Assembly (NCBI GenBank): GCA_051010015.1
Contig: JBPCVZ010000432.1
Span: 1 to 18,213, forward strand
Reading direction: 5' to 3'
Length of the DNA stretch: 18,213 bases
Source of the DNA: CAJQQK01 sp051010015
Lineage (GTDB): Bacteria; Pseudomonadota; Alphaproteobacteria; Rhizobiales; Hyphomicrobiaceae
Shown: positions 7,493 through 14,207 of the stretch, piece by piece
How positions within the stretch are numbered: position 1 is the first letter of the stretch
How the letters are laid out: each line of letters opens with the position of its first letter
Translations under genes and position numbers: made by a program
The notes under the pieces: model-generated
Databases searched by the model: none
The model's input: only the letters and a program-made list of their open reading frames with translations
Told to the model about the DNA's origin: nothing

Positions 7493-8268
7493 CCGACGAC
7501 ACTTGCTTGACCGAGCGCGAAGGCGGGATCCTCTGGATCCGCATCAACCGTCCGCAAGTGCTCAATGCAATCGATCCAGCAACACACCGCGCAATTTCGG
7601 CGGCACTCGACAGTTTCGAAAGTGACCCTGCCCTGCGCGTCGCCGTCCTGACCGGGACGGGCGAAAGGTCGTTCTGTGTTGGCACTGATCTGAAGATTCG
7701 CTCCAAGACCAACGCGGACGATCATCCGCCAACCGGATTTGCCGGGCTCACGCATCGGTTCTCCCTTGCCAAGCCTGTCATCGCGGCAGTGAACGGCTTT
7801 GCGATCGGTGGCGGCGTCGAGATCGTTGTTGCCTGCGACCTGGCGATTGCAGCCGAGCATGCCGAGTTCTCATTGCCGGAACCTCGTATCGGTCTGGCTG
7901 CATTGGGCGGCGGCGTCCTGCAACGCCTCGCTCGCCAGATGCCGCTGAAGTTTGCAATGGACCTTGTCTTGACGGGGCGCCGGCTAACGGCGGCTGAAGC
8001 GAAACAGTTGGGACTAATCAACGAGGTCGTGCCGGCAGCAGACCTGGAGGACAAAGTACGCTCCAAGGCCGAGCAGATCATGGCGGGAGCACCGCTCGCA
8101 ATCGAGGCATCGAAGCGGGTGATGCTCGAAAGTTTGCAGTTTCCCGATCTCGAAACGGCACTATCTCAGCGCTACGAAGCGGCCGAGCGCATGCTCATCA
8201 GCGACGATGCCAAGGAAGGCCAAGCAGCGTTTGTTGAGAAGCGTGCACCACGTTGGCGAGGCAGTTGA
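7489..8268 (+). CDS. Enoyl-CoA hydratase/isomerase (crotonase) family protein
   Basis: This 259-residue protein is a crotonase-fold enzyme that acts on acyl-CoA thioesters. The oxyanion-hole segments are RSFCVGTDL and NGFAIGGGVE. Both catalytic acids of true hydratases are present, Glu111 (GGGVE) and Glu131 (SLPEPRIG), 20 residues apart as in rat mitochondrial enoyl-CoA hydratase, so water addition to a 2-enoyl-CoA is the most likely reaction. The C-terminal part (ASKRVMLES, KEGQAAFVEKRAPRW) is standard. ATG 7489 is chosen for its match to the family N-terminus, with AAAGG upstream; a TTG at 7456 would add eleven residues. Together with the CoA-transferase downstream it indicates that part of the imported substrate is degraded as a CoA ester. 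Confidence 0.92.
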   Translation: MTDDTCLTEREGGILWIRINRPQVLNAIDPATHRAISAALDSFESDPALRVAVLTGTGERSFCVGTDLKIRSKTNADDHPPTGFAGLTHRFSLAKPVIAAVNGFAIGGGVEIVVACDLAIAAEHAEFSLPEPRIGLAALGGGVLQRLARQMPLKFAMDLVLTGRRLTAAEAKQLGLINEVVPAADLEDKVRSKAEQIMAGAPLAIEASKRVMLESLQFPDLETALSQRYEAAERMLISDDAKEGQAAFVEKRAPRWRGS

Positions 8269-8434
8269 GGTTTCGTTGGCCAGACATGCAGATCGATTTT
8301 TCAGAAGCCTTGCGGCAGGTTGAAACAGCCAACGTGAATCCTGGCGAAGGGTGCATCGGGAGGACGGCGGGTGCCGTTGGTTGCAGCGCGCGTCGGGTTT
8401 TGCATTTTTCTAGTTGAGTTCGAAGGGAAGCGGT

Positions 8435-9964
8435 TTGGAGATCGACAAATTCACAACGCCGCAAGCGGCGGCAGCGCTCATTCAGGACGGTGACACCGTG
8501 GCACTGATCGGCGGTGGTGGAGGGCTCGTCGAAGCAACCTGCATGCATGCCGCGATAGAAGAGCGTTTTCTCCAAACCAGCCAGCCACGAAACCTGACCG
8601 TAATACATTCTCTCGGCATCGGTGATCGCGGCGCGCGCGGCATGAACCGTTTTGCGCACGAAGGCTTGGTCAAGCGTGTCATAGGCGGACATTGGGTGTG
8701 GTCGCCACGCATGCAGCAGCTAGCCGCCGACGAGAAGATCGAGGCCTACGTGCTGCCAGGCGGCGTCGCGATGCAGCTGTTCCGGGAAATCGGTGCCGGT
8801 CGCCCCGGCCTGCTGACGCACGTCGGGCTCGGCACGTTTGTCGATCCGCGCCAGGATGGTGGGCGGATGAACCAATCCGCCAAAGACGCTCTCGTGGAAG
8901 TGAGCGAAATTGGTGGCCGTGAACTCCTGTTCTACAAGTCCTTTCCCGTCGACGTTGCCGTCATACGTGGTTCTTTCGGTGACGCCCATGGCAACATCAG
9001 CCTCGATCAAGAGCCGGCCAATGTGGACATCTATGCAGCAGCGTTGGCCGCGCACAATTCCGGAGGCAAGGTCATTGTCCAGGTCAGAACGGCCGTCGAA
9101 ACCGGATCGCTGCCGGCTCGCTCGGTACGTGTGCCCAGTGCCATCGTCGATGCCGTTGTTGTCGACCCCGGCCAGTCAATGGGTTACGACGTTGTCTATG
9201 ACCCGACAATGTCCGGCGAAATCAAAGGGCCTCAAGCACCGCTTGTTGCCCAGCCACTCGACGTGCGCCAGTTGATCGCCCGTCGTGCGGCGGAAGAACT
9301 TCGCGAAGGCGCGGTTTTGAATTTCGGGTTCGGCATACCTGACGGCGTTGCCAAACTGATCGCCGCACGCGGTCACTCGGATCGCTATTACATCACGATC
9401 GAGCACGGCACCTATGGCGGGGAACTGCTCGACGGGACACTGTTCGGGTACGCCCGCAATGCGTCTGCGATGATCGATGGCCCATCCCAGTTTGATTTCT
9501 ATTCGGGCGGCGGGCTCGACATCGCCTTCCTCGGCTTTGGCGAGATCGACCGCAACGGGCACGTGAACGTTTCGAAGCTTGGCGGGGTTACCGTTGGCCC
9601 TGGAGGCTTCATCGATATCGCCCAGAATGCGCGCAAGGTCGTCTTCTGCGGCACCTTCGATGCCAAGGGGGCACGTTATGACATCGGCAATGGAAAGCTC
9701 GATATCAGGGGCCACGGTGAAGTGGTTAAACTGGTGGAAAACGTCGAGCAGATCACCTACTCCGGCAGCGAGGCTCTGAAACGCGGACAGGCAACAGTCT
9801 ATGTGACGGAGCGGGCCGTTTTCGAACTGTCGGAGCAGGGTCTCGTGTTGACCGAAGTTGCACCGGGGATCGACGTTCGCCGCGATGTCATTGAGCGCAT
9901 GCAATTCAAGCCGCACGTGCCAGTTGAACCGAAGCTGATGGCCGCTTCGCTTTTCACCGAATAG
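8435..9964 (+). CDS. Fused class I CoA-transferase (acetate/propionate/3-oxoacid CoA-transferase type)
   Basis: This protein has 509 residues from TTG 8435. It joins the two halves that are separate alpha and beta subunits in many 3-oxoacid CoA-transferases, as in YdiF and propionate CoA-transferase. The N-terminal half has GSFGDAHGNISL, and the C-terminal half has LNFGFGIPDGVAKLI and the catalytic Glu323 in TIEHGTYGGE, close to Glu333 of YdiF. Relatives usually show a small residue or Pro after this Glu (ESG, EAG, EPG), so the His is unusual. The enzyme moves CoA from a donor such as acetyl-CoA or succinyl-CoA to a carboxylic acid through a glutamyl-CoA thioester. TTG 8435 is preferred because AAGGGA lies six bases upstream; TTG 8414 has none. 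A 166-base gap separates it from the enoyl-CoA hydratase gene. Confidence 0.9.
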   Translation: MEIDKFTTPQAAAALIQDGDTVALIGGGGGLVEATCMHAAIEERFLQTSQPRNLTVIHSLGIGDRGARGMNRFAHEGLVKRVIGGHWVWSPRMQQLAADEKIEAYVLPGGVAMQLFREIGAGRPGLLTHVGLGTFVDPRQDGGRMNQSAKDALVEVSEIGGRELLFYKSFPVDVAVIRGSFGDAHGNISLDQEPANVDIYAAALAAHNSGGKVIVQVRTAVETGSLPARSVRVPSAIVDAVVVDPGQSMGYDVVYDPTMSGEIKGPQAPLVAQPLDVRQLIARRAAEELREGAVLNFGFGIPDGVAKLIAARGHSDRYYITIEHGTYGGELLDGTLFGYARNASAMIDGPSQFDFYSGGGLDIAFLGFGEIDRNGHVNVSKLGGVTVGPGGFIDIAQNARKVVFCGTFDAKGARYDIGNGKLDIRGHGEVVKLVENVEQITYSGSEALKRGQATVYVTERAVFELSEQGLVLTEVAPGIDVRRDVIERMQFKPHVPVEPKLMAASLFTE

Positions 9965-9976
9965 TCATTCCCAAGG

Positions 9977-11041
9977 ATGGATCAGCAAATGTCACAAGTG
10001 CGCATTGGCGTCATTGGCGCCGGTTTGATCGGGCGCAAACACATCGAGGTGTTGCGCTCCGGAAATGCGACCTACACGCTCGCCGGCGTCGCGGATCCGT
10101 CTCCACAGGCGCACGCCGAAGCCCGGGAACAGGGCTATGACTGCTATGCCTCGATTGAGGAGATGATCGAGAAGGCAAAACCTGAAGGTGCCATTGTCGC
10201 CGTTCCCAATCAGATGCACGTTGCAGCCGGCTTGGAATGTATCGACCAAGGCGTGCCGGTTATCATCGAAAAGCCCGTCGCCGACACCGTCGCGGAGGCG
10301 CTCCAGCTGGTCGAAAAGGCCGAGGCCGCCGGCGTCGCGACGCTGACGGGGCATCACCGCCGTCACAATCCGATCATGCGGCGTGCAGTCGATTTAATCG
10401 CCGAAGGGGCAATTGGCAGGGTGGTTGCCGCCACGAGCATCTGGTTGGCCCACAAGCCGGCTGGCTATCACAATCTAGCCTGGCGCCGCGAGCCCGGTGG
10501 CGGACCGGTGCTCATAAATGCCATTCACGAGATCGACTGCCTGCGCATGTTGTGCGGTGACATCGACACGGTGCAGGCCGCTGACTCGAACGCCGTGCGT
10601 GGTTTCGACGTTGAGGATACCGCCGCCGCCGTGCTGCGCTTCAAGAGCGGCGCGCTTGGAACCCTGATGATATCCGATACCGTGTCGAGCCCATGGTCGT
10701 GGGAGACGACGTCGGGCGAGAATCCGCACTATCCCAAGTCCGGACAGGACAGCATCCTGATTGGCGGCACGCGGGGCTGTCTGAGCGTGCCGTCCCTTGA
10801 TCTCAGGTGGCATGACGCGGGCCAGGAAAGCTGGTGGATACCGCTCCTGCAGAAGCGCGAGGCGATTGTTCCTGCCGATCCCTACTACGAGCAAATGCGT
10901 AACTTTGCCGGCGTCATCCGGGGCGTTGAAGAGCCGGTGTTAACCGGTCGAGATGGCACCAAGACACTCGCAACAACGTTGGCAATAACAGAATCCGCAA
11001 AAACCGGACAACCGGTCCGCATCGACGACATCATGACATGA
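9977..11041 (+). CDS. Gfo/Idh/MocA family NAD(P)-dependent oxidoreductase
   Basis: This is a 354-residue cytoplasmic dehydrogenase of sugars, inositols or related polyols. The N-terminal Rossmann domain has GVIGAGLIGRKH (11-22) and Asp40 at the end of the second strand (VADPSP), which favours NAD over NADP. The family EKP triad is Glu98-Lys99-Pro100, with Lys99 the expected catalytic base. The C-terminal domain has GGGPVLINAIHEID with the probable catalytic His184. The Asp normally four residues before this His in inositol dehydrogenase is Ile180, with Asn181 next to it. The start is ATG 9977 or ATG 9989; the gene follows the CoA-transferase stop by 12 bases. It is the last gene of the + strand cluster and meets the epimerase gene tail to tail. 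It may work with the TIM-barrel isomerase on the sugar-like part of the substrate. Confidence 0.92.
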   Translation: MDQQMSQVRIGVIGAGLIGRKHIEVLRSGNATYTLAGVADPSPQAHAEAREQGYDCYASIEEMIEKAKPEGAIVAVPNQMHVAAGLECIDQGVPVIIEKPVADTVAEALQLVEKAEAAGVATLTGHHRRHNPIMRRAVDLIAEGAIGRVVAATSIWLAHKPAGYHNLAWRREPGGGPVLINAIHEIDCLRMLCGDIDTVQAADSNAVRGFDVEDTAAAVLRFKSGALGTLMISDTVSSPWSWETTSGENPHYPKSGQDSILIGGTRGCLSVPSLDLRWHDAGQESWWIPLLQKREAIVPADPYYEQMRNFAGVIRGVEEPVLTGRDGTKTLATTLAITESAKTGQPVRIDDIMT

Positions 11042-11115
11042 ACCATGTCTCATCTGACCGGATTCCGGGTCTGCGCAACGCACTGGCGTCTGGTCTACCC
11101 GTCGCAAAGTGCGGT

Positions 11116-12072
11116 TCATTCCCACAAGGCACGGTTACTGCGCATCCAATCGGCATAGGCCGCAACGCCTTGCTCCAAGTCAAAGGTGGGTTCAAAGCCA
11201 GTATCTTCGAGCAAGCGGGCGCCGGCCAGGGGACCGCGCATTGCGGTGTACGTTGTCCAAGGTTCAGTGCCCGCACCAAGGTCAATCTCGGCACCGCGAA
11301 CGGCATGCCGTACCGCCTTGGCGACGTCGTGGACACTCATGTTTTTGCCGGGGCCGAGATGATAAACGTCATGCTCCAATTGGCGCGACCGGTTTGCGGC
11401 CAGCATCCCGGCCGCAACATCACCGACGAACGTAAAGCTGGCCGCAAATTCACCGCCGGGCTCCGCGATCTGCTCGCCGCGAAGACTTCGCAGCAGGTAT
11501 GATGCGATCGGGCCGCGCGTCGGGGCATCGGCGATGAGAGGCGGCCCGTATACCCAGGAAATCCTTATGCTCGCGGCGGAGAGCTCGAATTCCGTGCGGT
11601 ACATTCTGACCAGCATTTCAGCGCTCGCCTTGGTGGTACTGTAGATGTTCCGCGGCGCTGGCGGCTCGTGTTCCAGAATTGGCGAAATGGTGTCCTGTCG
11701 GCATTGATAGACGGAGCCCGTACTGATCAACAAAAACCGCCGCCATCCATTCAATCGGGCCGCTTCCAATAGGTTGGCCGTTGCAGCAACATTCGAGGAG
11801 ATTGCCCCCAGCGGATCAGGCCGTGCGTAAGCCTCGTTTGAAACTGCGGCGCCATGAATGCACGCCGAAATCGAATGGTCGTTCGCGAGCCTGGCAACGC
11901 CTTGTGCATCAGAAAGATCAATCGAGACCCATGTCACGCCCGGCAAGGCAGCAGCACTCAGATGCTGACCGCCACGCCGGATGACCGCCAAAACGTTCTC
12001 GCCCGAAGCTGCCGCTTGCCGGACAATCTCCTGACCGACATGCCCCGAAGCGCCTGTTACGAGTAAAACCAT
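11116..12072 (-). CDS. NAD-dependent epimerase/dehydratase (extended SDR family)
   Basis: This 318-residue protein begins at the ATG complementary to 12070-12072, where the family N-terminus MVLLVTGASGHVGQ starts. The cofactor motif is GASGHVG (7-13), Asp51 in SIDLSD is placed as an adenine contact, and the active site shows ISTGSVY (115-121) followed by Tyr143 and Lys147 in YSTTK. These belong to the extended short-chain dehydrogenase/reductase group that includes UDP-glucose 4-epimerase and many sugar-nucleotide or uronate enzymes. The C-terminal substrate domain contains SWVYGPP and SFTFVGDVAAGM, also typical. An upstream ATG at 12120 would add 16 basic residues and shift the glycine motif away from the N-terminus. 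The gene converges on the oxidoreductase gene with a 74-base gap. The substrate is unknown. Confidence 0.88.
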   Translation of the reverse strand: MVLLVTGASGHVGQEIVRQAAASGENVLAVIRRGGQHLSAAALPGVTWVSIDLSDAQGVARLANDHSISACIHGAAVSNEAYARPDPLGAISSNVAATANLLEAARLNGWRRFLLISTGSVYQCRQDTISPILEHEPPAPRNIYSTTKASAEMLVRMYRTEFELSAASIRISWVYGPPLIADAPTRGPIASYLLRSLRGEQIAEPGGEFAASFTFVGDVAAGMLAANRSRQLEHDVYHLGPGKNMSVHDVAKAVRHAVRGAEIDLGAGTEPWTTYTAMRGPLAGARLLEDTGFEPTFDLEQGVAAYADWMRSNRALWE

Positions 12073-12151
12073 TGCCCTGTTGCCGACTTCGAACCGTCGT
12101 CCAGACCGTGCCCTTGGCATGGAGATTTAATCCATACTCGACCAACAAGCC

Positions 12152-12166
12152 AGCACCGTCGGTGCT
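12152..12166 (-). terminator. Short hairpin downstream of the Arg-rich protein gene
   Basis: AGCACC (12152-12157) and GGTGCT (12161-12166) are perfect six-base inverted repeats around a three-base loop, between the Arg-rich gene and the epimerase gene. On the minus strand GGCTTGTTGG follows, which is not a real T-run, so it is at best a weak terminator. Confidence 0.25.
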
Positions 12167-12229
12167 CAATGCCACGCAAGCGACATTCGAGCGAGTACTA
12201 TGCTTCCAGGTTGACCAAGACCTTGCGTC

Positions 12230-12727
12230 TCACGGCGACTCGTCGATCCGACCACGCAAACCGCCTCTTCTGCCACCGCGACGACCGCGAAGACCACCGC
12301 CTCTTCGGAACTTGCGGCCTCTGAACCCGCGTCGATGTCCACGGCGGAAGCGGAATGATCTCGGCACTCCACGGAAGCGCCGGCGATAGCCCCGGCGGCG
12401 CCTGAACCTCGGTCTATAGAAGCGCGGCCCAATGTAGATGCGAGGGCCGTAGTAGTAGTATGGACCGTAGCTACGGTAGCAGGCGCGGCGATGGCGATGC
12501 CGTCTTTTGTGCGTATGACAGAGCCCCCTGTGGCAGTGGTATGCACGACCGAAGCGCCGCGCACAATGCCAACCGTGGACCTTGCGAACGAGACCGGCGC
12601 TGTCGCCGGACGCGCCCTTTGGCAGCGCCGACGGCGCGATTGTCGCGAACGCAGGTCTGTTCGCAACGAAGAACCACGCCAGGACAACAACGGCTAACAG
12701 AACAGCGCAAGACAAGCGATAAGTCAT
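12230..12727 (-). CDS. Exported, extremely basic Arg/His/Tyr-rich protein of unknown function
   Basis: This 165-residue protein begins at the ATG complementary to 12725-12727, which has AAGGAG seven bases upstream. Residues 1-28 form a signal peptide with a hydrophobic core (AVLLAVVVLAWFF) and a likely cleavage after AFA. A short linker follows, then a Cys/His segment (GWHCARRFGRAYHCHRGLCH), a Tyr-rich stretch (SYGPYYYYGPRIYIGP), and a tail of more than 50 residues made mostly of Arg, Gly and Phe (for example FRFRRGHRRGFRGRKFRRGG). Basic secreted proteins with a similar Cys/His-Tyr-Arg layout are frequent in rhizobia and are annotated as hypothetical. The charge suggests binding to an anionic partner such as cell-surface polysaccharide, DNA or phospholipid, but that is inference. 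A GTG at 12760 is a less likely start. Confidence 0.75.
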   Translation of the reverse strand: MTYRLSCAVLLAVVVLAWFFVANRPAFATIAPSALPKGASGDSAGLVRKVHGWHCARRFGRAYHCHRGLCHTHKRRHRHRRACYRSYGPYYYYGPRIYIGPRFYRPRFRRRRGYRRRFRGVPRSFRFRRGHRRGFRGRKFRRGGGLRGRRGGRRGGLRGRIDESP

Positions 12728-12915
12728 ACCCCGGCTCCTTGATGACGAAACGCGAAGCACATGACTAGCCCATCATTGTCGACCTGCGCATGATTCACAT
12801 CAATACAGCACCCTTCAATGGTCGATACGGTTGGATCGGCGGTAAACAGGGCCGCCATGAGCATGGCCGGGTCTGCCTGACCGCACCATATGTGAGCCCA
12901 TGGAAAACGTTTCAC
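12724..12915 (-). CDS. Doubtful small ORF, 63 residues, overlapping the Arg-rich gene start
   Basis: From a GTG at 12915 this frame runs to a TGA that overlaps the start of the Arg-rich gene by four bases (ATGA on the minus strand). The product would begin MKRFPWAHIWCGQADPAM and contains four Cys with no clear motif. There is no ribosome-binding site upstream and the third-base GC content is unremarkable. I do not recognise it; it may be the 5' leader of the Arg-rich gene or a decayed gene end. Confidence 0.2.
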   Translation of the reverse strand: MKRFPWAHIWCGQADPAMLMAALFTADPTVSTIEGCCIDVNHAQVDNDGLVMCFAFRHQGAGV

Positions 12916-13060
12916 GATTAGTTAGGGGGACGTGCCGTCAAGGTCGATGAGGTGCTCACGTAACGAATAGTTTCGTCTACCGAGCACCAAATTCCGCGTT
13001 ATGAAATTGCCGTGCGCGTCCGCGCGCCTACTGGATGATTAGTGACGAGGCTGAGAATGA
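12728..13060. other. Intergenic stretch between Arg-rich gene and response regulator gene
   Basis: This stretch of 333 bases holds the doubtful 63-residue frame in its left half. The right half has a small GC hairpin (GCGCG 13014-13018 with CGCGC 13023-13027), 34 bases after the response regulator stop, without a T-run. No recognised promoter, RNA gene or repeat was seen. Confidence 0.6.
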
Positions 13061-13825
13061 TTATGCAACAGGGATGGCGGGGCGACGAACGGCAGGCCTG
13101 TTCCAAAAGTTCAAGAGCTCATTTACGATCCCCTTGTATTCATCGAGACCGGGTGGCTTTGCTATGTAGCTGCTAGCTCCGAGGTTGTATATCTTAAGTA
13201 TATCGTCTTCGTTGTTGGACGTGGTCAAAACTACGACTGGAATAGCTCGTGTTGCACCATTTGCTTTGATCTCGGAAAGCGCCTTGCGCCCATCGATTTT
13301 CGGCATGTTCAGGTCTAGAATAATCAGATCCGGCTGCAACCTACCCTCTTGCGGACCGCTCGCAAACAGATGGTGTAGCAAGTCCTCCCCGTTCTCAGAG
13401 AAATGGACTTCGTAGGGAACGCTGCTCTCGGCGAGCGCTTCCTCAAAGAAGAATCGGTCATCCGGATCGTCTTCAGCGATCAACAGTCTGAAGGGATCAT
13501 GGTTTTGCTCGCCGCCCAAGCTGGCCTGCTTAATCTTTGCCAAACTCGCAGGGCTCTCATTTTCGAGAAATTGAACGCCTACTTTCGTGCCTCGGCGCCA
13601 AATGACCTGGCATTCCGCGTTCAACCCATCGATGTCGACGATCAGCCTAAACGTGTCTGGAATCAGGAAGGCGTTAGTGCTCTGGATCAGTGCGCCCGCT
13701 TGCGAGACGTCACGTACGACGCAAGGCAATGTGACCTCGATACGGCTTGTTGCAATCGTACCGCCTTTGAAAACCCTTATTCTCTCTGATTTTCGAGAAT
13801 TTGCCACAGCCGTGGTTTTCATCAT
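13061..13825 (-). CDS. PilZ domain-response regulator receiver fusion protein
   Basis: This 254-residue cytoplasmic protein has two domains. Residues about 11-100 look like a PilZ domain, which can bind cyclic di-GMP: Arg11 and Arg15 form the RxxxR motif, DVSQAG (39-44) the D/NxSxxG motif, and VIWRRGTKVGVQF the closing strands. Residues about 112-250 form a receiver domain: acidic Glu118-Asp119-Asp120 (LIAEDDPDD), the phospho-acceptor Asp171 in ILDLNMP, Thr201/Thr202 in VVLTTSN, and Lys223 in YIAKPP. The receiver resembles the small Rcp1/CheY-like regulators that lack a DNA-binding output. The protein could thus combine phosphorylation and c-di-GMP input or output, an inference. No histidine kinase or diguanylate cyclase is present in the window. 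Two adjacent ATGs (13825 and 13822) can start it; the ribosome-binding site is weak. Confidence 0.88.
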   Translation of the reverse strand: MMKTTAVANSRKSERIRVFKGGTIATSRIEVTLPCVVRDVSQAGALIQSTNAFLIPDTFRLIVDIDGLNAECQVIWRRGTKVGVQFLENESPASLAKIKQASLGGEQNHDPFRLLIAEDDPDDRFFFEEALAESSVPYEVHFSENGEDLLHHLFASGPQEGRLQPDLIILDLNMPKIDGRKALSEIKANGATRAIPVVVLTTSNNEDDILKIYNLGASSYIAKPPGLDEYKGIVNELLNFWNRPAVRRPAIPVA

Positions 13826-14207
13826 TAATCTCGCTCATCACATCCAAAGCATAAGGCGAGTATCCGAATATAGTCGATTTGCGTAAAATATCGGTTAGCT
13901 AGAAAAAGAATTAACGGAAACAAGAATTTTGACCGTAGCAGCCCAGGAAGTCGACAGACTGGCTTCTGAAATGGCTTGGGCAGCAAATTGCGTCACGGCA
14001 AGGCAGGCTGCATGTGCCGAAGCAAAATCTCTGAGCCGGGCCATCCGGATTGAGCGACCGTGCCCGAAACTGCTCACAGTGACTGCAGCGTCCCGGTGGA
14101 ATCCTTGCAAGAAGCCTGCGTTGGACAAGTTGCCGGCCGGATGAATCTCAAACTGATGACCAAAAAATTGCTCCGTCTTAAGGGCTCGGACAGATTGGCG
14201 GGCGCTG
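13826..14207. other. Intergenic stretch upstream of the response regulator gene
   Basis: This stretch of 382 bases lies between the M20 peptidase stop and the response regulator start. The part next to the regulator (about 13830-13920) is clearly more AT-rich than the genes, and on the minus strand contains TATATT about 50 bases before the start, without a good -35 partner; it is the likely promoter region. The rest (13920-14207) contains open frames on both strands (a 110-residue frame on the minus strand, 71 residues on the plus strand), but none shows family features, a ribosome-binding site or an accepted start. It could be a decayed gene. Confidence 0.5.

Noticed and set aside
8364..8377. 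Hairpin ACGGC-GGGT-GCCGT before the CoA-transferase gene
   Set aside because: Five base pairs only, with the T-rich stretch about 20 bases later; probably chance in GC-rich sequence.
11056..11071. Imperfect hairpin GACCGG-ATT-CCGGGTC between the convergent oxidoreductase and epimerase genes
   Set aside because: It needs a bulge and lacks a T-run on either side; a bidirectional terminator would be expected here but this is not convincing.
12166..12690. A 174-residue minus-strand frame overlapping the Arg-rich protein gene in another phase
   Set aside because: The Ala/Val/Ser/Thr-rich product follows mechanically from reading repeated Arg and Gly codons out of phase. It lacks a signal peptide and a ribosome-binding site, whereas the Arg-rich frame has both.
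13014..13027. GC hairpin (GCGCG/CGCGC) 34 bases after the response regulator stop
   Set aside because: Only five base pairs and no T-run follows on the minus strand, so it does not qualify as a terminator.
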